Shown: piece after piece, positions 36,801 through 44,734 of the stretch
How the letters are laid out: each line of letters begins with the position of its first letter
Numbering within the stretch: position 1 is the stretch's first letter
From: Terebella lapidaria
Lineage: Eukaryota; Annelida; Polychaeta; Terebellida; Terebellidae
Length of the DNA: 64,000 nt
Assembly (NCBI GenBank): GCA_949152475.1
Contig: OX424556.1
Coordinates: 11,838,664-11,902,663, forward strand
Direction: 5' to 3'
The notes under the pieces: generated by a model
Seen by the model: only the letters and a program-made list of their open reading frames with translations
What the model was told of the DNA's origin: nothing
The model's database searches: none
Position numbers and translations under genes: made by a program

Positions 36801-38587
36801 TGACCCGAAAATTTTTCGTTTTCGTCGATATCTCGGAAACGGTGTGTCGTAGAGCGAAACGGACGTTATTTTCGGACTCGTCGCCCTAGACTAACATGTC
36901 TAGAGGGTATTATGGATGAACTTTGACCTTGACCCGACTTTTTTTTGCCGAGTCGGCATTTTTCGTTTTCGGCGATATCTCGGAAACGGTACTTCGTAGA
37001 GCGAAACGGACGTTATTTTCGGACTCGTCGCCCTAGACAAACATGTCTAAAGGGTATTATGGATGAACTTTGACCTTGACCCGAAATTTTTTTGCCGAGT
37101 CAGCATTTTTCGTTTTCGTCGATATCTCGGAAACGGTGCTTCGTAGAGCGAAACGGACGTTATTTTCGGACTCGTCGCCCTAGACTAACATGTCTAGAGG
37201 GTATTATGGATGAACTTTGACCTTGACCCGACTTTTTTTTGCCGAGTCGGCATTTTTCGTTTTCGGCGATATCTCGGAAACGGTACTTCGTAGAGCGAAA
37301 CGGACGTTATTTTCGGACTCGTCGCCCTAGACAAACATGTCTAAAGGGTATTATGGATGAACTTTGACCTTGACCCGAAATTTTTTTGCCGAGTCAGCAT
37401 TTTTCGTTTTCGTCGATATCTCGGAAACGGTGCTTCGTAGAGCGAAACGGACGTTATTTTCGGACTCGTCGCCCTAGACAAACATGTCTTAAGGGTATTA
37501 TGGATGAACTTTGACCTTGACCCGAAATTTTTTTGCCGAGTCGGCATTTTCCGTTTTCGTCGATATCTTGGAAACGGTGTGTCGTAGAGCGAAACGGACG
37601 TTATTTTCGGACTCGTCGCTTTAGACAAACATGTCTAATGGGTATTATGGATGAACTTTGACCTTGACTCGAAATTTTTTTGCCGAGTCGGCATTTCTCG
37701 TTTTCGTCGATATCTCGGAAACGATGCTTCGTAGAGCGAAACGGACGTTATTTTTGGACTCGTCGCCCTAGACAAACTTGTCTAATTGGTATTATGGATG
37801 AACTTTGACCTTGACCCGAAATTTTTTTGCCGAGTCGGCATTTTGTTTTTTCGTCGATATCTAGTATATATTATAAATTAATCATCACACCGAAATGCCT
37901 CCAAGGCATCTTTAGGCCTTGACGTCTAGTTTTGAGGTGCTGATTGTCTTGCAGATGGATCCAAACCAAACACAAAAACAGTGGAAATCTGGAGATTGCT
38001 GCATGGCCAAATACTACCCAGAGAACCAGGTACTGGAGCTCATTACTGAAATTATCAACTCTGCATAACTTTTGAAGTTAATGACTGTGTTCAAATATTG
38101 CTGTAATATTTTTCTGCAGTTTTACCGGGCCGTTGTGCAGTCTTCATCAGCAGGTGGCCAGAGTTGTTTCGTGTTGTTCACAGACTATGGCAATATGGAG
38201 GAGGTCGCTGTGACTGACCTCAGACCTATGCCTCTACAGGCCTGGGTGGGTTCCAGACTAGGCACACTTAAAGCTTGACTTTAACTGCTTCACTATGTCT
38301 GTATAAATTAGACTTAGTGCCAATAGTTGTAAACTTGCAATCAAAAATAAACATATGAATCAGTGGAGTTGCAATGCCATTGTCAGTCACTGTGTGTCTC
38401 CTGTGTTCAGCAGGAGGCTGGCAGTGGCAGCGTACGTGGTGGCGGGGGATCCATGGAAGTCCCACAGCAGAACGTCATGCCTGTGATGGCTGCTGCACAA
38501 ACGGCAGCTCTGCCAGGGATCATGGTCCAAGCCCCGCCCCCCACTGTCCTCATCTCCCAAACCTTCACTGCTGACCAGATACAGTAA
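27895..38587 (+). CDS. TDRD3: Tudor domain-containing protein 3 (TDRD3), 13 coding exons
   Basis: TDRD3 reads methylarginine marks on histones and on the RNA polymerase II tail and partners with topoisomerase 3-beta on RNA and R-loops. Exons: 27895-27941, 29235-29316, 29503-29568, 29672-29832, 30505-30646, 32734-32875, 32967-33130, 33219-33447, 33545-33694, 33776-35442, 37955-38029, 38120-38245 and 38411-38587. All phases join, giving about 1075 aa, longer than the roughly 650-750 aa of vertebrate forms because exon 10 is expanded. The N-terminal 170 residues match the DUF1767/OB-fold region ([44 protein letters not shown] follows). UBA lies at about 269-310, Tudor at about 951-1017. The N-terminal ATG follows a clean acceptor (CTCCCTTGCAG), so an upstream non-coding exon is likely. 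Confidence 0.96.
28500..29010 (-). repeat. Dispersed repeat, inverted relative to 39905-40480
   Basis: Shared blocks in reverse orientation include TAGTAAACTGGG, the TTTCTTTAGAA/TTCTAAAGAAAAC area, GAAATACAGCTA and AAGCAAAAAGGAA. This copy lies in TDRD3 intron 1. The partner lies inside a Helitron-like element downstream of the gene, so this may be cargo or a separate nested element. Confidence 0.7.
29887..30330 (+). mobile_element. Partial Helitron-like element in TDRD3 intron 4
   Basis: Begins with the hairpin AGCTTACCGTCCC...GGGCCGTTAAGCT and a CATCCGTCGTCCGTCCGGG stretch, the usual start of these elements. It continues with GGCGGCCATTTT and TGACCTTGA blocks. A clean 3' terminus was not found. 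Confidence 0.5.
30850..32706 (+). mobile_element. Helitron-like element 1 with 147-bp tandem array, TDRD3 intron 5
   Basis: The 5' end is a perfect hairpin (AAGGCATTTC, loop AGCA, GAAATGCCTT), followed by a T-rich tract. The body holds about nine tandem units spaced exactly 147 bp except one of 142. The 3' end carries GAAATGCCT, the hairpin AAGGCCTTTAGGCCTT, then GACGTCTAG followed by T. This matches Helitron/Helentron ends (3' hairpin, CTRR, no inverted repeats) and resembles bivalve 'pearl' and HINE elements with central repeats. It has no Rep/helicase coding capacity. The array gives a 268-aa open frame on the minus strand only because 147 is divisible by three. Confidence 0.8.
31280..32620. 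repeat. 147-bp tandem array (array 1)
   Basis: Landmark TCGGCATTTTT occurs at 31411, 31558, 31705, 31852, 31999, 32141, 32288, 32435 and 32582. Each unit has TCGATATCTCGGAAACGGTG, a TTATTTTCGGACTCGTCGCC block and TGACCTTTGACCTTGACC. Units are highly alike, so the array is young or homogenised. Confidence 0.93.
33219..33447 (+). other. TDRD3: UBA-domain exon of TDRD3
   Basis: [20 protein letters not shown] is followed by an ALNTLL helix, the three-helix ubiquitin-associated fold with the typical MGF loop. It is followed by the arginine/glycine stretch [11 protein letters not shown]. The next exon carries [13 protein letters not shown], a short motif conserved in TDRD3 proteins. Confidence 0.93.
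33776..35442 (+). other. TDRD3: Large disordered exon of TDRD3
   Basis: One 1667-nt exon encodes about 555 residues rich in Arg, Gly, Ser, Asp and Gln, passing to a Gln/Pro/Ala/Tyr-rich second half with repeated QTGPPQ-like and QPxYxQ-like units. No globular domain is visible. It accounts for the extra length over vertebrate TDRD3. The open frame continues past the donor at 35443 to 35520, but the AG|GTCAGA donor joins in phase to the Tudor exon. Confidence 0.85.
35555..37929 (+). mobile_element. Helitron-like element 2 with 147-bp tandem array, TDRD3 intron 10
   Basis: Same family as element 1: hairpin AAGGCATTTCAGAAATGCCTT, T-rich tract, tandem array, then GAAATGCCTCCAAGGC, a hairpin, and GACGTCTAG followed by T. 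The CTAG ends 25 nt before the Tudor exon. It is non-autonomous. Array units differ from element 1 in the TGCCGAG for CGCTGAG change and in TGAACTTTGACCTTGACC. Confidence 0.8.
36000..37860. repeat. 147-bp tandem array (array 2)
   Basis: The landmark recurs at 36030, 36177, 36324, 36471, then 36530 (a 59-bp partial unit), 36677, 36953 (after a unit lacking the landmark), 37100, 37247, 37394, 37541, 37688 and 37835. All full spacings are 147 bp. Two adjacent pairs (about 36900-37190 and 37195-37490) are nearly identical, showing expansion by 294-bp steps. Confidence 0.93.
37955..38245 (+). other. TDRD3: Tudor domain exons of TDRD3
   Basis: Two exons encode [17 protein letters not shown] and FYRAVVQSS, then [14 protein letters not shown]. 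The aromatic positions and DYGN loop are the methylarginine-binding cage of Tudor domains. The first of these exons begins 25 nt after the end of a Helitron-like element. Confidence 0.95.
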
Positions 38588-38731
38588 CCCAGTACATACA
38601 AGCTTTCTCTGCATGATTGTGTTAGGTCTACAATATATATATTTAATCTATGATATTTTTAGTATTGATAATAATATACTAGTTATTTCATTGTGTGAAT
38701 AGTAATGTTATAAATTATGATATGCATGATT

Positions 38732-38737
38732 AATAAA
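38732..38737 (+). terminator. TDRD3: TDRD3 polyadenylation signal
   Basis: AATAAA lies 145 nt after the TDRD3 stop codon, in AT-rich 3' UTR, on the coding strand. Confidence 0.7.
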
Positions 38738-38888
38738 ATTTGAATACTACACGTACGTTCATGAGTCGTGATCCTTTCAACTTACAAAATGAGGGGGGTC
38801 ATCTCTGCCTGGAAAAGCATGGTAATTACAATTGTTTGCATGTAATATTGGCAGATCGTTGATGTTATATTATATTTAGCTGAAATAT

Positions 38889-39599
38889 AAAAATTAGCCC
38901 AAGGGCTAAAAAAGGTTACCGGACAATATATATTTTAGATATTAGCCTTTTGTCCTGTGACCTTGGAAATAAGGTCATTGGTCAAGTGACGAGAATATTC
39001 AGCATATGTCATTCCCTATATGATCATAATTGATTCCTAAGCTGTAAAGTCGATAATAAGCAAGATATTAGCCACTTTGTCCTGTGACCTTGAAAATGAG
39101 GTGAAAGGTCAAGTTCAAGGTCATGACAATATTCAGAATATATCATTTACTATATGTTCACAATTGATTGCTAAGCTGTAAAGTCGATAATAAGCGAGAT
39201 ATTAGCCATTTTGTCCTTTGACCTTGAAAATGAGGTCAAAGGTCAAATTCAAGGTCATAGCGACATTCAACGTATATCATTTTATATATGATCATAATTG
39301 ATTCCTAAGCTGTAAAGTCGATGATAAGCGAGATATTAGCCATTTTGTCCTGTGACCTTGAAAATTAGGTCAAAGGTCAAGTACAAGGTCATGACAATGT
39401 TCGGAATATATCATTTTCTATATGTTCACAATCGATTGCTAAGCTGTAAAGTCAATAATAAGCGAGATATTAGCCATTTTGTTCTCCGACCTTGAAAATG
39501 AGCTCAAAGGTCAAGTACAAGGTCATGACAATGTTAGGAATATATCATTAGGCATCCCGATTGAAAATCGGGAGGCCTTATGTTTTTGTCTGTTTTTTT

Positions 39600-39647
<48 letters not shown>

Positions 39648-41297
39648 CTTCCGCCGTTCGGTTTCCGGATCATAACTCTTGAACGCCTTAATCTATCTTT
39701 CCGAAATTTTCACAGCTCATCCGAAATACTTTGCTCCTAACCCCTATTGTTTTTCGTCGAGACCCGAAATCCAAGATGGCCGCCAGCGGCCATTTTGGAA
39801 AAAAAAATCGGGCGATTCCTGTCAATGTCATAATTTGATTCAGGCAATTTCCAGGGGGAAAAATTTTTTGGGTGTATTTTTTTTTGGACTTAGAATTTTT
39901 CCCTCACCTGCCCCCATGCAGATGTAATACTGTGACTGAGCCATGCTACTGTATTCACTGACTGCAGCCTGCATGTCCAGCATGAGGCTAGGCTCTGCCC
40001 TCTCAGCCAGTGCAGTATATGAGAGCCCTGCTCAGTAATGCCTGTGATAAGGCAATACCCCCCCCCCCCCTCTCCCTCCCCCACCTCCACTGTCAGCCAG
40101 TCTAATCTGCATATGAATGTAGCAATGTATCAGTGACTTGTATGCACTGCCTCTCTTCCCCCCCCCCCCCCCCTCTCCTGTCCCCTCACCCCAGTTTACT
40201 ATACTAACACCAACAAGTTGGAACAATGCCCTCCTTCCCTTTCTAAAGAAAACAATAGGTGGTTATATAATGATGACCCAAACTGAAGATAACAGCTTTG
40301 AAGGTCTGCCTGGGCCTTGGTTGCCGGTCAATTGTTCATTGTATTCTGTTAAAACAGCACTGTGTTTATCTGGATGAAACTACATGCATTGTTTTGTTTT
40401 CTAGCTGTATTTCACATGCAGTGACCAAATTATCATTGTTTTACTTAGTCAGAACCCAGAATAATTTCCTTTTTGCTTGTATTATGAATGTCTGTCATGT
40501 CTGTACATTTAATACCTATTGAGATTAAAACAAATATCTGATGGACATTTGTCTAGTGAGCAACTGCTATAATTTGAACTCTCACTCCCACCTGTGTTCA
40601 ATAATACTGGTATATGTATTATAATAACAGTCAAGTTTCACCATTAGAAAAGAAAAGAAAAATTGGGGGATGCCACAAAGCCTATAGGCTTTTATGTCTA
40701 GTTTTCTATAGGTCCGCAATTGATTCGTAAGCTGTGAAGTCAATAATAAGCGAGATATTAGCGATTTTGTGCCATGACCTTGAAAATTAGGGCAAAGGTC
40801 AAATTCAAGGTCGCGAGAATATTTGGCATATATCATTTCCTATATGTCCATAATTGATTCCTAATCTCTAATCTCAATATTAAGTGAGATATCAGCAAAA
40901 ATGTTTCCCATTATAAGCATAGGAGAATTTAACATGGGAGAGTCTGATTTGGGACCCGTTGAAAAAATCAAAATGGCTGCAACACACAAACCGGCGGTTC
41001 AAGGGCAATCAAACTTATACACGTCACAGAGGTATATGAGGAGAATCTTTTGAAACAAAAATCTCAGAAGTGGTTAGACAGTTTTTGAGAAAATGGCCAT
41101 CAAAGTCCAAAATTGGCCCTTTTTCATCAAAAACGGCCGCCATATTGAAAAAAATGCGAAAATTAAGAAACTAAAAAATAGCTCCCTCTCGAAATATTTT
41201 TAGGCATTTTTGTGCAAAATTTCAGAAAAATCCGACTGTAAACTTTAAAGATAACATTATTGACGGATGACGGACACAAAGGTACGGTAACCTAAAA
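38889..41297 (+). mobile_element. TTACCGG-family element, copy c, with a nested insertion
   Basis: Starts AAATTAGCCCAAGGGCTAAA and GGTTACCGGAC, followed by tandem units spaced 134 bp (landmark AAGCTGTAAAGTC at 39039, 39173, 39307, 39441). The array is split by the element at 39550-40703 and resumes. It then has the AAAATGGCTGCAACAC and GGCCGCCATATTG blocks and ends TACGGTAACCTAAAAATG. Confidence 0.78.
39550..40703 (+). mobile_element. Helitron-like element 3 nested in a tandem array
   Basis: The 5' end is AGGCATCCCGATTG with its hairpin partner AATCGGGAGGCC, then a long T tract. The 3' end has GGGGGATGCC (the 5' arm inverted), the hairpin AAGCCTATAGGCTT, then TATGTCTAG followed by T. The host repeat reads TATCATTTTCTATATG when uninterrupted. 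Here the element lies inside that T4 tract, so the empty site can be read directly. Confidence 0.83.
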
Positions 41298-42310
41298 ATG
41301 TTTCAGGTTATTTGACTGAAACATATAAGACACATCGATTCCAAGATTTCGGCAAATATAAGAAGTACCTATTTGGCGAAAAAAATATCTACCGCTATGT
41401 CAATGGTCACACTTGATATCCCTGAGGCTGAGACATATTTGATTAGGGCCCCCCGAACCCCTTCCCCCAATCCCCCCACCCCCACCTTGAGTCCAAAATA
41501 ATGTCTTTTCTGCTCTATCAGAATCATAAAAATTAATTTTCACTAAAAAAATAGTGTGGCATCCAGAATATTGACAAACAAATTAGCTCATAGGTTAAGG
41601 AAGGTTACTGGAGAAGTTTATAGTTCTGAGCCAAAAGCGTTTTGTTTCTTTTCATAAAAAAAATGCCATTTTCCCTTTCTTAGTCATTGAAGTAAAATTC
41701 AACGTACCACAAAAATCGCTTTACAGTATTTAAGCTCTATCTTGAACTGTTCAGGAGTTTACTCCCACTGCTCCCATTATGAAGGACAATTGGGTGAAAA
41801 GTGCACAAAACATTTTTTTCGCCAACCCGTCAAAAAATCGAAATGGCCGCCACACACAGATCTTTGCTTGAGGTGCAACAACATTTAGACAAGCCACAAA
41901 GGTACATGAGAGAAATCTTATGCTTATTTTTGAAAACAAAATTGTCTGAATAGATTTTGAGGAAATGGTTGCCAAAGTCCAAAATTGGGCTTTTTTTTGA
42001 CAGGAAAGGCCATTTCGACCTTTCAATGTCATCGAAGGTCAAATTCAAGGTCACCAATGAAACCGCAATATATGATTTCGTATGTGAATGTGCCAATAGC
42101 TAGGTTCTATCTTGGAGTGTTTTTTTCAATGGCTCTGGAAAGTTTTGGTGACCTTGAATTTGACCTTTCACCTCATTTTCCATGTCAGAGAACAAAATAG
42201 TTAATATCTCGCTTGTTATCGACTTTACAGCTTTGGAAACAACTGCGAACAGGGAATGATATATGCTGAAGATTCTCATGACCTTGAACTTGATTTTTGA
42301 CCTCATTTTT
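41298..42310. repeat. Rearranged TTACCGG-family fragments
   Basis: Includes a family start at about 41581 (AATTAGCTCATAGGTTAAGG, GGTTACTGGAG), GGCCGCCACACACAG and GGTCAAATTCAAGGTCACC blocks, then inverted tandem-unit sequence. Order and orientation are mixed, indicating nested or rearranged copies. Confidence 0.6.
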
Positions 42311-43266
42311 GGGCGGGTTGCGTGCAACCAACCCGCTTATTAGATTGGCGTGTCCGTCTGTCTAGCCGTCCGGCCGTCCGTCCGTCAACAATTTCTTGTG
42401 AACGCGATAACTTACAAAGTTTTTAACGAAATACCGCCAAAATCATACCAGAGGTGCATCATGAGCAGATCTCGGACAAGTTCGATGATGGGTGACCTTG
42501 ACCTATTTTTCAGGTCGTGGCAGGACTTCGAACTTGACAATACATGAAAACAGGACTTTGTACCTTGTGAACGCGATAACTTACAAAGTTTTTAACGAAA
42601 TACCGCCAAAATCATACCAGAGGTGCATCATGAGCAGATCTCGGAGAAGTTCGATGATGGGTGACCTTGACCTATTTTTCAGGTCGCGGCAGGACTTCGA
42701 ACTTGACAATACATGAAAACAGGACTTTGTACCTTGTGAACGCGATAGCTTACAAAGTTTTTAACGAAATACCGCCAAAATCATACCGGAGGTGCATCAT
42801 GAGCATATCTCGGACAATTTCGAAGATGGGTGACCTTGACCTATTTTTCAAGTCGTGGCAGGACTTCGAACTTGATAATACATGAGAACAGGACTTTGTA
42901 CCTTTTGAACGCGATAACTTACAAACCTTTTAACGAAATACCGCCAAAATCATACCGGAGGTGCATCATTAGCAGATCTCGGACAAGTTCGATGATGGGT
43001 GACCTTGACCTATTTGTCCGAAAATAAAAGGCCACGAATAAATAGTTGTTTTAATACAAAAATCTGCTTGGCCACATTATGTGCCTCCTAAAAACGGATA
43101 CATTTTTTTTGGGGGGGGGGGGGGGTCCTCAGTCATGTTTAAGCAATCAGCACACTTTGAATGCACGTGAAAAAAGGTACTGTTCACCTGCACTGCCAAT
43201 TCCTTCCACTAACAGCCCTCCTCGATGCAACCCGCCCAATTGTCGCGGGCGCGACTTATACTTGTT
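42311..43266 (+). mobile_element. Helitron-like element 4 with 169-bp tandem array
   Basis: The 5' end is GGGCGGGTTGCGTGCAACCA then ACCCGC, a hairpin. A CCGTCCGTCCG stretch follows, then four units spaced exactly 169 bp (landmark GGTGACC at 42491, 42660, 42829, 42998). The 3' end repeats the arm inverted as GCAACCCGCCC and has the hairpin GTCGCGGGCGCGAC. It interrupts a TTACCGG-family unit at CCTCATTTTT. The terminal CTRR is less clear than in elements 1-3. Confidence 0.78.
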
Positions 43267-43530
43267 AAGGTTAGATCACAAATGGCTAATATTATTAACT
43301 TTACAACTTAGGAATCAATTGTGGTCAAACTCCAAATGATATATGCTGAATATTCTCCTGACCTCGACTTGACCAATGACCTTATCACGGTGACAGGACA
43401 CAATGGCTAATATCTCACTTATTCACTTCATAGTTTGGGAATCAATGAATTTACTGGCTAATATCTAAAATATTAAACATATATTGTCCGGTAACCATTT
43501 TTTTTGGCCCTTGGCCTAATTCTTTATTTA
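43267..43530 (-). mobile_element. TTACCGG-family element end (inverted)
   Basis: Resumes the interrupted host unit (AATGGCTAATAT) and ends TTGTCCGGTAACC...GGCCCTTGGCCTAAT, the inverted start of the family. Confidence 0.7.
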
Positions 43531-44734
43531 CTATCCAAAACCATTTCACAGGAAATTCAGCCTCATGGATCAACCGAACCTCAGAGCCGGTTCCAAAACA
43601 ATTCCCTGAAGTTGACCAGAGATAACCACAAGTGATGAATCTTACGATCATGGTCGACCTGTTATGTGCAAATTGGCCTCTACAGACTAAATGCTTGTGG
43701 ACGCAATTTCGATTTATGTTGAGAGCACCTAAAATGGATGGCAGATCTTTGGTGGCCTTATGTATGTTTGTCTTTGCGGCTGAAAAGCATTTAGCTAGAG
43801 CTCTCGGTTGTATTCAGGGCATATAGGCAGTCTTACATGGTGGAACATTTGGAGACCTTGAAATTGAAGTCAGATTGCTCGAAGTGGTAAATATCAGGAT
43901 CGCATTCGACCTGTTTGAGACCTGTTCAAATTGGCCGATGACAGAATAACTGTGGATAGAGGTTGAAAGGAAGTATAATAGTTGAATCTTTTGAGGACTT
44001 TGAACATGATGAAGCTGACCACAGATACTGCGTGGTGAATCTCAAGGTCACAATCAACTTTTGTGTAAATTGACCTCTACACACTCAATGCTTGTAGATG
44101 TTACTTCGGTTTTTATTGAGAGCAAAAAAGAAGACATGAACGGGGGATATTTTGGTGGCCTTATATGTAACTCACTTCAAGGTTAACGTAACTGTCAATG
44201 TATGTTCTATGAGAATATTAGGGCATTATATAATATGTGTCTGTTGGTGACCTTTGGCTTGATTTCAGATTATCTTAGTTGACCTGGCCTCTGCAAATAA
44301 CAAGGATTGTAGATAGAGCTCAAGGTTGTATTGCTAATCATCAAAATTATATCACGACCTGTGACCTGCAACATTGCGCATGGCACAACATTATGATCTT
44401 GTATATATAATTTATTCAGCAATAAATCCATGATTTAATATGCAAAATGTATAATATACCAAATATTCAAGTTGCAGGTCGCAGTTTGTGATGTTAGCTC
44501 GCAGGTCGCAGTTCAGATATGTGTGACCAGGATTCCATAGAATGGACAGATGGTACAAGAGAGGCAAACTGATATTGTCATCATTTTTATTTTTCACCAT
44601 CTCAATACTGTCATGATAAAAATCTGCAAAACTGTCCATGTATACCTATCAATCAGAAACTCCTGAATATCACACTGTTTATATAGGACACCCACAAATA
44701 ACCACAAAAAGAGTTTTTTGGTTCCTGTGAATGA
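43531..44734. repeat. Diverged repeat between TDRD3 and CRAMP1; CRAMP1 3' UTR at right
   Basis: Blocks such as AAATTGGCCTCTACAGACTA and a TCAATGCTTGTAGATG-like sequence recur at about 43670, 44070 and 59410, showing a dispersed repeat. The right part is probably CRAMP1 3' UTR. A minus-strand AATAAA lies at 44411-44416, about 320 nt past the CRAMP1 stop. Confidence 0.5.
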
